From Taenia hydatigena (Eukaryota; Platyhelminthes; Cestoda; Cyclophyllidea; Taeniidae), in NCBI GenBank assembly GCA_036345935.2, contig JADWOT020001713.1, positions 1 through 64,000 of the forward strand: 64,000 nt of DNA, in the 5' to 3' direction. Positions 11,700 through 23,689 of the stretch are shown here, one piece after another. The notes beneath the pieces are model-generated. The model did no database searches. It saw only the letters and a program-made list of their open reading frames with translations, and had not been told where the DNA came from. The first letter of the stretch is position 1. Every line of letters begins with the position of its first letter. Made by a program: the position numbers and the translations under genes.

Positions 11700-12880
11700 A
11701 ACTCATTACAATGGTTGCTTTGATCGAATTGATATAGTACTAACATCTTTGTAAAACCTAGGCGGTATCGCAGCTATTGAGTTGCATTAAGAAGATATCG
11801 GAACAAAGTATATATAGCTTTTGTCGTGAACTAGCTACCTTCCTCGTATTAGAACCGTGGAAAGAACTGGTTAACACTAGGCCATATCTGGTAGTCTCGA
11901 CCCGTGTACGCATTAGACAATGGAAAATTAGCAGAATAAAACATGCTCATGACTTTGGATTCGGATCAATCCTGGTCATAGAGGTACTCGATTATTCAAG
12001 AGTAAGCTTTTCGGCATTATCACTTATCGGTGGCCAAACTTTACTTTGCAATTTGATTGGAAAACTGCCCTAAGAACTCACTAAATTAAATAAGCTCCTG
12101 CTGCAATTCTAATCAACTGTAGATCTAAATAAAAAGAAAATGGCGCAGCTCTATATGCTTACGTTAGTTTAGCTTTCTTTGCCAAGATCGGTTACTTAAT
12201 TATTAACTATGTCTAGATTTGATTGCAGAATGCGGGAATATCACAGCTACCAGAGATGGAAGAAACAGCTAAGTACAAAATTTGATAATCGTAAATAAAA
12301 TATCAGGGAAACAGATCTTGGTTATGTGCGGATGCTATCCCATTTTTCGCGTTAAAATTCATTGCATTACATTGTGTTCATTCCATGGCATCAAATGGCT
12401 CACAATCTAGCCGCACTTAGCTGGAACGCAAGAAGCCTAACGTTTGATTTTATACCAAATCCTAATTAATTGAAGATTGGAATGAACAAAATATTGCCCA
12501 GTATAAAATCCACGCCTTCTGTTTCTTTGTTAAGGCACACTCTTGATACAGCCTCATGACACAGAGTATTGTAGTTTTAGAGGAGGCCTTCGTTTTTGGC
12601 TCTGTAGCAATTTAACAATCAAGGCCTAGTTGGAACCACTTTAAGAACAAAGTAAAGTTTGCTTAAAGAGGAGTGTACTTAAGCTAATTTGCCATTGTTT
12701 TACCTACGTAATGCCCTACGCATGCATTGATCCAAGCTACCAGTCAAGACCTAATACTATTCTGACCTTTTAGATGGCGATAAAATGCGATGAGCAGCTC
12801 TTTCACAATTACATCCTTTGCTTGCATTACCTTGAAAGCTTATGTCCGCAATCTCTTGGCCATTGATAAGCGACTTGCAG
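11700..12880 (+). repeat. Repeat E, partial direct copy of the inverted-duplication block
   Basis: This segment aligns by eye with about 36.95-37.93 kb in the same orientation and with 49.2-50.4 kb inverted. Shared landmarks are a conserved GGCCAAAC stretch, a CACAGCTACCAG block near 12243, TTGTGTTCATTCC near 12374 and GATCTAAGCT/GATCCAAGCT near 12730. It has many indels and looks older than the two main copies. Confidence 0.65.
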
Positions 12881-12899
12881 GTTTACATGGATAGCGAAA

Positions 12900-15290
12900 A
12901 GAATAGCCTACTACTGACATAGCACCTTTTTACCTTGTAATTGGTATGCGAGTGGTAGGAGCTAATGAATGACTCCTCTAACATTAACTTTACGTAAAGC
13001 TGAACCCATCTTTGCACTCGTTTTGACGTCACTTTTACTTGTCTAGCCTATTTTGACAACACTTGCCTATAAACTTGATCATAAGGTAACAAAAGGCTTT
13101 TATCGATCGTGGCTCTCCTTATATCTCACACATGCATTACTCCCAGGCATAGATTCATTGCATCCAAAGCATCAATAGATTCACATAAATTCAATGTTGT
13201 TACAGATGACACCAGTAGTTTTACGTTGCGGGTTAATGTTATTTTAATTTGTGAAGAAAGTTACGATCCTTAGTGACGGGAATCGAACAAAGGAGCAGTA
13301 ATAAAATCAAATTTAATAAACAAGAAAAGGTGGAGATCACTTGGAACTGTTGCAATCATGACAGCATACTCCACTGCATAGTTCATTTAAAAAGTAATTT
13401 TAAATGTGCAGCAAGGTAGACAGCCCTAGACATCCTAATTAGGTTCCAGATAATCCATTTCAGAGGATGAAACTTTAGATCACATAAAGGCCTTGGAATT
13501 AAAACTAATCCTTATATCTTGGCAACAAAGTCCCACGGCTTCACTAAGTTAACGTTGAGCTATTCGAGATAGCATAGTAAGGAGAGTAGGAATGCAGAGA
13601 AAATATCTGCGTAGGCTCTACAATTAATGTGCTTCTATATTTTAATCCCTTTGTGGTGAAGGAATTCAATGTTCGAAAGCTGCTAGAGGACGATTTTGCA
13701 ATCCTTAGCGGTCAAACTCACTGTTAACGGCCTAAATTAGTCTATTTACCCATTAAAATTGCAATTCGTGTTCGCTCAATGACATTCTTTGCTGCAACGC
13801 AAGGTTGCTTCAATTTTGGTGGAATTCTGCTTCTGCTGCTAATTTTGGCATGCAGTTTTGTTCCTGCGTCTTCTATTTGCAATTGCAATTGCAATTTTTT
13901 AAACAAATATGATGCGGGAAGCAACTTTACTCTGCTTGAGAGCCATTTTGAAATAGCCGCATTTTGTAAGCCTTCATCACTCAACATTCCGTTATCTGCT
14001 TATTTTGGTTAATCTGTGTCCCTTAAAATAAGCATGTATTTGGCCTTCAGGGTCTCCATTTTAATCACGTTTTGGCATCAACGCCAGTACGCATGAAAAT
14101 TCATCTATTGGGCATTCAACGCTAAAATAAGTTTAGTGCTTTAACAAAGGACCTCAAATTTTTGTCTCTCCTTGCTGTCAAATTTCGACACAGCGAAAAA
14201 TTACAGCAAAATTTGCTGCTTCTAATATTTGGGCCCTGGAATCCATCTTCACCCCTTGGAGATGTTTAATTCTTCGTGCAATAAAGCTGATTCAACAATC
14301 CATCTTCTGATGCGACTTTAGTAGCCTCTAAAGATGCAATTGTGATCTGACGATAAAATGGTGGACGGATGCAAGTTCCACAGATACAGCAAGATTAATA
14401 TGGAGCATTACGAGCACACTGAGCACCTTCTAATTGCATAATTGGCACCATTATACCCGCTGTAAGATGTAATTGCTTTATCTTAAACCAGTTCATTTAA
14501 TAACTTATGCATTTTTAAAGTGCCCTCTATCTGTTTACAAAGTTTAACCACTCCTGATGTAAACTACCCCAATGCACATCGCACCTGTTCCCAGATGCTT
14601 ACAGAGTAGCTGTAGCGGGCCGCAAAACATTCGCTGTTGTGAGGACAGCAGGCTCTAACGTATGACCTGAGTAGCTTTACTCGCCCTCCGACTACCAAGC
14701 TTTGGAGCATCTCCTTTGCAATGGTTAGGCGCATTTAACGCTGCTTAATAACTCGCTATTCTCTAGAGAGGGTTAGGGTTTGTCCTGGTGAGTCATCAGA
14801 TCTCATGTTGTGATTACCACCTGAGGTCGATCACCGTGTTCAAATACTGAAGAAGTGAGTGGTCAAAGTGTAGAGGGAAGTTAAAAAGCAATTCGCTTTG
14901 CTGATAAACGAGAAGTAATGATCGAAATGCTGCCGCTATGTGGTAGGATCCTATTGTTCCTACTTATGGAGGCATTACTTTTATCCGCACAGCAAGAACA
15001 TTATACGTCCCCATTTCCAACCTTCGAATAAGCTTTTTGATTTGTCTCTAGCTGCAAATAAATGTGTAACTCTTTGACAAACTAAAGCCGATCTCTATCT
15101 CTAACCTTTTGGTACGACTTTCCTGCAGGGAATGAAGAGCAAACTGGGCTGTTTACACTCCCGATTACCCGTTCTTTTAAGTACCTTGGTGTACTTGAGG
15201 TTAGTTTAAGCTGGAAACACCTCATTTGTCACTCGGCTGATACATTGACTGCTAATGTTGCATTAGAAGTAGCGCAAGCATTTTTTTCAG
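12900..15290. other. No gene recognised
   Basis: This is AT-rich intergenic sequence. It contains three perfect TTGCAA units at 13877-13894 and a lone TTAGGG-like pair near 14771. Open frames are under 82 codons and overlap on opposite strands. Confidence 0.5.
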
Positions 15291-15299
15291 GTCCTGTTC

Positions 15300-16610
15300 T
15301 ATCCAATGTATGCGACTTCGAATGCGGCTGAAAGTCATGAGACATTCTCTTTATCCTCCACCTCTTACCTTCATTTTAATTATTGTGTTATGTGACTTGC
15401 GATGCATTAGACAAGAAAATACCTCCACCCGACTAATTCACAACAATGACGAAAAAAGGCAGAATTCAAGGCTAGAAAATGCATTATAAATGTAGGGACT
15501 CAGTTAAATGTTACTGACATGGTGTAGAGTCCTCTTCGCACAGCCAATGTACACAGTCAGCCATCGCGAAGTGGTTATTGTCACAAATTATTCGCTCCAG
15601 CCATTAACATTTACGTTCTTCCATAAAGACATCGATCTGAAGCTTGAATTTCATCCGGCTTGAAAATAAAGATGAGGAAATGGGATGAGATTAAGCCGGC
15701 CATTTGTTGTGCTCTTCGTTTCTCGCTAAACCGCTGACCCCGAATACCGAGTGTTTAAGCAGAAGGGAGGGCGATCCATTAGAGTGGGCTGGTGAATGCT
15801 TGTTCAACGTAGTCTTGATAATCCCTCCAGAAGCGACATGCATTGTTGGACGACAGCGGTTGATTGAGTTCACATCTCTACTCAAGTTACAACTCAATGT
15901 GACTTGAGGTCCTACACTCCAAAAGGCGTTTACTTTGTAGGTAAATAAGGTTGACGTTGGGGTTTAAACAATGCGCATCTCGACATTTACGACCTCACGT
16001 ACTCAAATATGTAGTAACCTATCCAGAAAATTCTGAATCCCGGTGCTGGATCAGCTAAGAAAGGAAGTAAGTGTTGCGGGCATGCAAAATGTGTTCCATG
16101 CACAGAGTATGGGTTTGGTCTACCCTTCCAACGGGTAGGCATTATGAAAGAAAGGACTGTGATGCTTCTTCTCTCGATAGAACCTTTTGGCTGTCTCAAT
16201 CTCTCTTTTATACAACTTCGCTTAGTGGGACCCAGATTGGTTGGCACTAATTAATGAATGTTTATGTAGGAGTGAGACCAATGAAAGCAGCATTGGGCTG
16301 CGTGTTGGCAATGAGATTCGTGTCCGAATGCGAGGAAGGTGATTTAGCACATTTAAGGTGTTGATTGTAAGGTATCGATCAGGTGATTTCGTCCATGAAA
16401 AAGGAAATTCTGAGAAGTCAAGTGGCCTGTAAGTAACAAAAAACGTGCAACAAACTATGCCAAAACTTACTTCTTACCTGTTTAATGAGTTTAGCCTCGT
16501 TGTCGTTTATACATGTGACACCTCGACCTAAGTTGACTCTCACTTCCAAAACGGTGGAAGCGAGGCAGTACATTTCTCTGCTGGAAGAAGAAGTTGAGGG
16601 GGACAAATGA
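15300..16610 (-). pseudogene. Relic of a USP48-like ubiquitin protease, C-terminal part
   Basis: A 103-nt exon at 16478-16580 (minus) lies between a CTTCCAG acceptor and a CAG/GTAAGA donor. It translates to LEVRVNLGRGVTCINDNEAK-type sequence, which resembles a segment of USP48 downstream of the catalytic domain (recalled pattern C-I-S-E-N-E-R-R-L). The next block carries an in-frame TGA (complement at 16379-16381), and its splice acceptor is lost (CATG where another copy has GCAG). Sequence down to about 15300 aligns with 58.86-60.1 kb, where a basic KRERRTKRKRKK run is kept. Frames are interrupted repeatedly, so I read it as dead. The USP48 assignment is from memory of the family. Confidence 0.5.
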
Positions 16611-18010
16611 TGATGATGTTAGCGAACCTTCATGTCGCTAACAGAGGGCTTAACTTTAATTTGCCTTCTCCCATGCAGGTCGCATTGTCTTGCGTAGATA
16701 AATATTTCAAAGCTGATAGCATAGCCGTATAGGCGCCAACCATTAGACCATCGATTGGCTGCAATCTCGTCATCAAAATCGAAATTGGTTTGTGATGTCA
16801 AGATGTGCCCTTCACCCGACCTAAAAACTTTAACGGTTTAATCTAAACTGTGAAGGAGATGCAAATGTTTTGCATCCGAATTGTTTGGTTGTGTATTTTA
16901 CCAAAAATAACCAACTGACCTTTGATATCGGCATGATGGTAACATCTGCTGTAGGCGTCTACAAACCAACCACAGGCCATTTCAGTATGCTCTACAGCTC
17001 AAGAACAAGTTGCTGCCAAGTTATTTCTGCATAGAATGCAGAACCTTTGACTTTGTATGCCTCCACCGGAGCGCTTCACGCATTATCATGCCTTGCCATC
17101 CCACATTCTAGCTGCAGTCTTTTTATTCAAGCCGCATCCATCGTGATATTGAATAAACTGCCTCATAATCTGCATTCTGGGATCATTCTGCTTTTACCTC
17201 ATTTTTATAATCAAACCGATTTCATAAATATATGCACGGACGGATGTTGACAACAGGCACTTATTCGCCCAGCGCCCCGGAGCATTTCAGCAGACAACAG
17301 AAATCTAAGTGAAATGAGTGGGTCTCATGACAGCGAATCCGACATAGCTTTAAGAAAAAAGGAGTCTTAGAATGGGTCAAATGTAAGTTATAACAAAGTT
17401 TTGGTATTTTAGGAAACAGAACTGCAGCAAACACGATGATCCCTCACTGGCGAGGCGTTGTTAGGAGGCCCACAGCACTGTCGCTGAACTCTAACCGTCA
17501 CAAGCCCCTAATGACCAGCAAACCAACTCGATAAATCTACAAACGTAATGGCTTTAAGTTTTTCCCTTCTTCCAATTGCATGCAGGTCGTGGCAACTCTT
17601 GTGCTGAAACGTAGTCAGTATTAGTCCACATTGCTCATGGACCCGTGGCGGAAAACTGATAAAATGCGACTGATGGTGCTCCTGGTTCATTATGCTATGT
17701 GCACAGGTGTAGGGAATGCGAATTTTCGTTGCAACTGTTATTGCATTCTGGATCTGTTTTTTTGACAAATGATGTGGAAATTGGGTTGAATTTTTACTTG
17801 TCCAAAGGAGCCTTCATGTCTTAGTTGGCGCAGTCGATGCATCTGACTGCCACCTTCTGGTACCCTTTGCACCATTCGATGCTGCAATTAAAATAAATAC
17901 TCTATCCTTACCCATCTAATCATCTGCTATCTAGCTCTCTTTCTAGTCTGCAAAGTAACGTTTATTACTCAACGCATTTTAAATGGCATTTTGAGGCAGA
18001 GACTGTGTTT
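16610..18010. other. Spacer between USP pieces, partly duplicated
   Basis: A minus-strand frame at 16619-16801 may be a further USP remnant, but I cannot place it in the protein. The 17.48-17.90 kb part aligns with 30.35-30.70 kb in the same orientation, including a GGATCTGTTTTTTTGACAAA-like stretch. The rest is unrecognised. Confidence 0.4.
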
Positions 18011-18018
18011 GTCGTTAA

Positions 18019-18383
18019 ACTATTCTAAATAGACCATGGCTAAAAGGATGTCGACCGCAAGAAAGAAGTGACCGTAAGCCCACTGATCTGTTTAATTGGA
18101 AACTGAGAATAGGAGGTGCTGGATGGACGCGAGTGAGCCTCGTGGCCAACTTTGGCTTCTGGCAGACGCTGCACATGTATGTGTTTCCATCATGAAGCTC
18201 ATCCCCTCCCGTGCATTGTGTCACACTCTCCTCCAGTAAAAAGCATGGCCAAAGAGTCTTGTGTGTAAGTTTATTGTCACAGTACTTGCATCTAATTTCA
18301 TACTCGCAAAGCCTTCGATCGTTATACGCTTTAGGGAAGATTGGGCCAGTAGTCATGCGACAAAGATGCCGTGCGGCACACAC
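18019..18383 (-). pseudogene. Ubiquitin-specific protease finger subdomain (relic or isolated exon)
   Basis: The 122-residue minus frame contains a typical USP zinc-finger module. A C-x2-C pair (residues 32 and 35, RCKYC) is followed about 36 residues later by a second pair (71 and 74, CSVC) in the context DELHDGNTYMCSVCQKP. Then come ATRLTRV and the P-x-I-L-x-F-Q-L-N-R motif that leads into the catalytic domain in USPs (usual form L-x-L-x-R-F). The expected Cys and His catalytic boxes are missing: the frame degenerates after FQLNR (RSV in place of RF-V), and I found neither the GxTCYxN box upstream nor a GHY box downstream. Deubiquitinases of this family remove ubiquitin from proteins; this copy cannot do so as it stands. 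Family level is sure, and subfamily (USP48-like) is an inference. Confidence 0.65.
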
Positions 18384-18529
18384 TGTATTTTACTGCGAGG
18401 AAACTTAGCGAAAGGTTGTTTGGGTGCTATGTATAATAGGTAAGTTGGAAATGAGAATGTAATTCAAACCAACACACAATCCTTGGCCAACCAACAAAGA
18501 ATACACACCGCACACCTCACTACGCTTAC

Positions 18530-19199
18530 AGGAATGTCTTTCTCAGTTAGCAAGCTCTGTATGGCCAGTAACGACTCATCTCACTATGTCGCTTGGGTCG
18601 AACAGAGATGTGCACACTACCTCCATCCTCCTCCCTACAAGTCTTCACTCAAACGAATGCCAAGCCTTCACCATCACTTTGATGGATTAGGCACCGCCTA
18701 TTGTTTTGTCATCGGACACCGAGGAAAAGACGTGGGCACCAAATCCTTCTGAATGACGACATTTCTCCTCCTCCTCCTCCTTTTCCTCATCTTCTGGTGT
18801 ACTTCACAGTCATCCGGTTTGGTAGCAGTTTCCAACACTCCTCATCAGATGTGCTAACACTTAAAATCGTTGCACTTCACAAGAGGCACGGTCTAATCTT
18901 AGTCCTCTAAATGTGCGCAAATACCACAGCAACCTTAAGTATACGCATAGACGCAATTTGAAAGAGACGAGACTTTAATCCTAGCTCTTTCCAATCTCAA
19001 ATGCTTTTAAACCTCACCACACAACTAACGACTTTGCGATTAAATTGGCACTAAAAATCTAACCAAATTACGTGTTTGGATACCCAGCCAAACTAATTTA
19101 CGAAACTGATTTAAGTATCATAAAAACAATAAACACGATATTTAGCTTAGCAAGGCAGAAAATTGTTTAGGCTTTTTGCTCAATTCATACATTTATTAC
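18530..19199 (+). repeat. Duplicated segment G, copy 1
   Basis: This segment aligns with 40225-41085 in the same orientation. Shared landmarks are GTTAGC-AGCTCTG at the start, a TCC/TTC-rich tract at 18768-18790, TTTGGTAGCAGT, TAAGTATACGCATA, and AAGGCAGAA near the end. It lacks the LTR present in the other copy and stops where the TRIM element begins. Confidence 0.7.
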
Positions 19200-19381
19200 T
19201 GTAATACTTTGTTTAGTTAAACTGTCGGTTCCGGTCAGGATCACAGGGGTGGCCATATTGCTAACCGCATAGGCTGGCCTTCGGGCCATGCCAGTAGCTC
19301 ATTTCCCTATCAGCTAAACATGTGTATTCTTCCCTGGTATTCTGCCTTCTAATGCCTTCAAGAAAGCCTTATGATCCTATA
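19200..19381 (+). repeat. TRIM 5' LTR
   Basis: It starts TGTAATACTT and ends CCTATA. It aligns along its length with the 3' LTR (19805-19989) and the solo LTR at 40737-40925, sharing the CAGAGGTGGCCA, TTGCCCTAGCCGC and GCTGGCC blocks with substitutions. Confidence 0.75.
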
Positions 19382-19382
19382 T

Positions 19383-19400
19383 TGGTGGCAGCGGGAATTG
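19383..19400 (+). other. tRNA primer-binding site of the TRIM
   Basis: It starts one base after the LTR with TGGTGGCAGCGGGAATTG. Read as complement, together with the next bases, it gives a T-arm (GTTCAATTCCC), an acceptor strand and a terminal CCA, so it would pair with the 3' end of a tRNA that primes minus-strand synthesis. The exact tRNA is not identified. Confidence 0.7.
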
Positions 19401-19704
19401 AACTCGACTCTATGGGGTTTCCACTCCGATCTCTATTGCCTGTGCATGTGCTACAGATGGGAGTATCTCTAACTTCCCATAGCAGAAGGGCTAAGAAAGA
19501 CGTCCATCTTCGGCATTTACCCCGTCTCCGTATTCTACAAGATAATTATTAACGACTGAAGCGACGCCAGACGTGGATCACCTGGAAAGATATTGGTCCG
19601 AAAATTACTCCTAAGTCAAATCGAACTGCCGATAGGGATCACTGACGTTGGTGTTAAGCATCGCCTCAATCACATCGAATGTCGACGAATCGCACAGTCA
19701 GCTC

Positions 19705-19728
19705 ATAAGTGCTTCTTGCAGCACTTAT
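19705..19728. repeat. Hairpin inside the TRIM
   Basis: Two perfect 8-nt arms, ATAAGTGC and GCACTTAT, flank an 8-nt loop in the internal region. This could be an RNA structure used for packaging or dimerisation, but the role is a guess. Confidence 0.5.
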
Positions 19729-19804
19729 TACGTTGTGATGACTGACGCGGGAGGTCTACCAAGGGAAGCGGGAAGGACGACGCTAGAAGGAAGAAAGTAG
19801 CAAC

Positions 19805-19989
19805 CTTACTACTTCGTTTGCTTGGACTGCCGGTTTTGGTGAGAGGAACAGAGGTGGCCACATTGCCCTAGCCGCGTACGGTGGCCTCCAGGCCAGGCCA
19901 GCAACTTCAAGCCTCTCTGTCTGTGGACTACGTATACTCTGTCCTGGTTTATCCTTTTTGTGGCTTCAAGGGAGCCTCAAGACGCTACG
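19805..19989 (+). repeat. TRIM 3' LTR
   Basis: It follows the purine run. Its first bases have decayed to CTTACTACTT and it ends in GCTACG. Alignment with the 5' LTR is continuous over about 180 bp. Confidence 0.7.
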
Positions 19990-20194
19990 TAAGTAGTAGG
20001 ATTAAAATGGTGCATAACGTTTCTATAATAGCATGCTACTTCTTGTAATTGCATAACAGTTTTAAGTAACCTGTTTTCAAAGGCAAACTATATTTGGTTT
20101 AATGTTATCGCATAGATCAATTTCAGCAGTATTTCATAACCTAAATTCAGCTGTGTTTCGTAAACTTTTAATGAACTTTTAAAATTAAAAGGTA

Positions 20195-20935
20195 ATTACT
20201 CGACAGTGGTTGTTCTAGTTTGGCAGTTTTAAGGTCATCGACCGTGTTTAGTATGTCGCCTGCCAATATGGCGGACGCGTTGCTTGTTTTGATTGCGGAC
20301 GCATTTCAGTTGGGTAAGCTCTGCTTGTTTAAGAATGAGGGAAGCTGCTTTATTTTAGGCTTCAGATGACCTTACTGATGGTTAACCGAACCCTAAGGAT
20401 GACAATAATGTACTTGCCTGTGATGATGTATCTAGTAAACCCCAAGAGATTAGTAAAAATGCTGAATTTGGAGTTTACCTGCTCTTGTGCTCTCCACTTT
20501 AGTCTAGAAGTTGGCTTAATCTGCGCTGTGCCTCAGTGAATTCGTTGTGCACCCTCTTCTCGAAGTCTATTTACAAATGCAATATGACAGCCGCATTTTC
20601 CGAATTGCTATAGTAGTCCTGTCGGTAGAATTTGCCGTGCTCGTCGGACGCAGATATAGCTGCTGTGTCTTCTCTTTTTATCCACTGACGAACCGAATGT
20701 CGTCTACTGTAACTTCAGTAAACGTGACAGGAACAGACCTAAGCCAAGTCCGTAAAGACTGCTTCGACTGAGGCGTCAACGTGCAGCCTACTCTATCGTC
20801 CGCGCAGCGTATTAATCCGCCGCCTCGATTGGCATGGTTTCTTTAAATCTCGGTCGCTTCTTGAATGAAATATTTGGTGACGCTGGTGATAGGTGGATGT
20901 AGACACCGGATTTTATCTCTTAAAATGGGGATGAA
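20195..20935 (+). repeat. Duplicated segment D, copy 1
   Basis: It aligns with 46295-47045 in the same orientation over about 740 bp. Landmarks are CTCGACAGTGGT, GGTCATCG-CCGTGTTT, TTTATTTTAGGCTTCA, CTAGAAGTTGG, ACAAATGCAATATGAC and TTGGCATGGTTTCTTTAA. Short frames occur on both strands but none is kept in both copies. A CCAATATGGCGG motif near 20263 resembles a YY1-type site and is altered in the other copy. Confidence 0.7.
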
Positions 20936-20939
20936 TAAA

Positions 20940-23685
20940 CAAAAGAAACGGCATATTGACAGTTTTCTTCCCACTCTACAAAGAACAGGTGCTTCGTTGA
21001 GGCTGTTTGACGTGCCGTAGCTCCTGCTTCGTGACATGGTAGGCAGAGAAAGCTACGCCACTGTGATTATTGTGGATGTGTAGAGGAAGAGACTCGCCAA
21101 TTTATAGGTGCGTAGAATTGACATTATATGCATGTGATAAGCCCTATTTATGCACGCTATTTGTCGTTTATGCACTTTGATGAGGTGTGACGCCTGAGCG
21201 TGAGATGTAGTTTTCCATCGGCCATAGTCGCTATCTGTTCTATGAGAATCCAGCGCTGGTTTAGGAATAACTATGTCCCTTTTTATTTCCTTATTTTCCA
21301 CGCGTTCCATTCGTTTGCTGCCATCAGTTGTTTAGGTGCTTTCACCCGCCACTTGTATATTTTAAATATTGTTAGTTCTAGCTTTTGTGCTCATTGACAT
21401 CTGATCGTGCTGCTGGCTGACTTCGTCTATCTTGCGCATCATGTTTTTGTCTTCCGTTTAGAAGAGTGGATGGCATATGTCTGTCCATTATCCGTAATGT
21501 CATTCCAACCCGATTAAGAAAGGTTGTTAATTGAGTTTTAATGATTATGCACGTGTGTTTTAAGAATTTCAATCAAGACAAGTTGTTTGCATTCGTCGCA
21601 AACCATGCCAGATTCGTGGTGACTAGATTGAGTGTACTTGATGCTTGTGGGCAACATACGCTGATTTGAGCCATTGCACGTAAAGGCATTTACAATGGAC
21701 TGCGACTATCACCTCCAAATAAGTGTTCTTATTTACTAACTCGAACGTCAGCATGGCACTTCGCACAGTTGTGTCAAGTTGACATATTCTAATTAGTCTA
21801 CTCGTGGTTAGGAAGCTTGCTACTGCTTTACTTCTCATTGTTTTGCGGAGTTGAGGAGGACCATCTCGTAATTTCATGTTTATTTTTACGCTCGCTCAAA
21901 TTTTGCTGAATGTCAAGCAACTCTGTGGGTTCCTTCTTAGTAGGGCTGTCTTGTAAACGAGCAAAAAGGCACGAGATAGAACGCGCTTTTGATTGTTCAG
22001 CGCTTCTTTTGCAAACCACCGAACTGTGCACATTTATTATTGTCAAAGAAGCATCCTGGGATGCCTGCCACCCACTTACTTATGATTAAAGTGTTCGTTT
22101 AAAACGTATTGTCACGGTGATAAGTTGGAAAGCAATCCACTAATAACCTCAATTTGTTCGTTCCTCCTGCAGTAGCAATGTAACAGTTTGGTGTGGTCTT
22201 CTCCACCCTCGCCTTAGTCGTAGTAGTAAGTAGCTTTGGCTTTAGCTGTTTTCACCCTGCGGCAAACAGCTAACTGATAGGTCATGGAGACAGATTTGAC
22301 GTCTCTCTCGTATCAGCTAGGCTAATATTTATGACGACCAGTAATTAGTGGACATCTCCCGAGACAAATGTGCACTGGCAAGCATCAAGCTTCATCTATT
22401 TCTTTATTTGAAATCTTTTCACTTACCTGCTGATTTGGTTATTTGACTGGTGGATGTGTGGATGGATAGGCAGGCGAAGATGAACCTACCCGCCCAGTTA
22501 TCTTTATCAGCTTTACTTCAGTGGTATAAGATGCGGCGTTTGAACACTTGTGCAGTCCTGCCTGATGTGAGTGGTTGTGTTGGAATCACTTCATCTTCAT
22601 CGGAACATTTGACTGTCGAAGATGCTAAAGTAACACCCTGACGCCCTCGTCACCCCTGTTTCGGAGAGCATCGCCTCATTTTGATCACATTGCTGCCAAC
22701 AACGATTAGGATAAAAGTTTGTCATAGTGGAAAGGAATGGAATGCATTGCCATATCCTGCTGTCTTATCTACGCACGTTACTTGTGGTTTTACCGTTTGA
22801 AGCACACGCACATATTGGCCCTCCCATTACACATAATGTTGATTGACTGGGCGCTGTCGTGGGTGTCCGATGTAATGGAGCTGTATGTGCACTTGATAGC
22901 GCAGGAGGAGGAGAGTGTATTACTAGCATAGACACGCTTAAGGTATAGGGCAAGTGTTTGCTATACGTGGGTCCCTAACCCTGCAAGCCGGCACTTGACG
23001 ATCTAGAGCATTTGTCGCGTTCCTTTTTCAATGCGGCGCTTGATGTTGAGCGGGGTGGTGCAGTTTCCACCCTAGTGTCGTGACACTAATTGGTCTTGTG
23101 TCCGTCACACGAGTGCTTATTGCGATCATTGTGTCGGACTGTGTCCATCATAATAGACATGGAGACACATCGTCAAGTGCTTGGCGCGTAGTGTCTTTAC
23201 AAATGAGCTCTGTGTTATTGCTTCTTTCCACCCTGCCATTGCTTTCATTTTTCTGTTGGTAGGCATAAAATTACTCCTTTCTTTTAGCATGAAAAGCTCT
23301 TTTATTATTGCTGGGATGATTAACGATTCAATTGTGCTCCTCTCTTTATTTTTCATACGCTTTATTATCTGCCTAGGCTTAACGCTTTGCAAGATTTTGC
23401 TTAAACAGTGCCTTAAGTAATTGGGAGGAGGGCGATTGAAAGGCAACGGTTCGCTATTCCTTTTATTCGGTTGACCACGTCTCCCTTGTAATACCTTTTG
23501 TTGATCCCATTCATTTCCGCGATTTTCTCGTAACTGCTAGTGTTTTCTTTAAAACCGTTAAAAGCGATCGCTTGACGAAGTGGAGTCTTTATTGCCGTTC
23601 ACATGACTCCGATATCGCTTTGCCGACGTAAATTTGAGTTGCACGGCGATTAGTTGCCATCCCCTATGAGTCACTCGTGTCTAAC
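20940..23685. other. No gene recognised
   Basis: Open frames up to 106 codons occur on both strands with no domain signature and no paired splice sites that I could link. No match to the other repeat families was noticed. Confidence 0.45.
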
Positions 23686-23689
23686 AATT

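Larger units (their letters stand above)
19200..19989 (+). mobile_element. TRIM-type non-coding LTR retrotransposon
   Basis: The 790-bp element has two diverged direct repeats of 182 and 185 bp. The LTR ends derive from TGTA and CTACA. Immediately after the 5' LTR is a primer-binding site starting TGGTGGCAGCGGGA, whose complement ends in CCA like a tRNA 3' end. A 13-nt purine run at 19785-19797 sits just before the 3' LTR. The internal 420 bp has no coding capacity, which is the definition of a TRIM (terminal-repeat retrotransposon in miniature). A TRIM family (Ta-TRIM) is known in Taeniidae; membership here is an inference. Divergence between the LTRs is high, so the insertion is old. No clear target-site duplication remains. 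Confidence 0.75.

Noticed and set aside
14766..14781. Telomere-like TTAGGG
   Set aside because: Only about two partial units; no array.
18019..18383. Functional ubiquitin protease gene
   Set aside because: Catalytic Cys and His boxes not found and the frame decays right after the finger, so only a relic is called.
19377..19406. tRNA gene suggested by a T-arm/B-box-like GTTCAATTCCC on the minus strand
   Set aside because: No A box or cloverleaf. Its position one base after an LTR and the encoded CCA show it is a primer-binding site.
20257..20315. Short start exon of a gene (ATG near 20252, G/GTAAGC donor) in segment D
   Set aside because: The ATG context and the reading are not kept in the second D copy, and no following exon was found.
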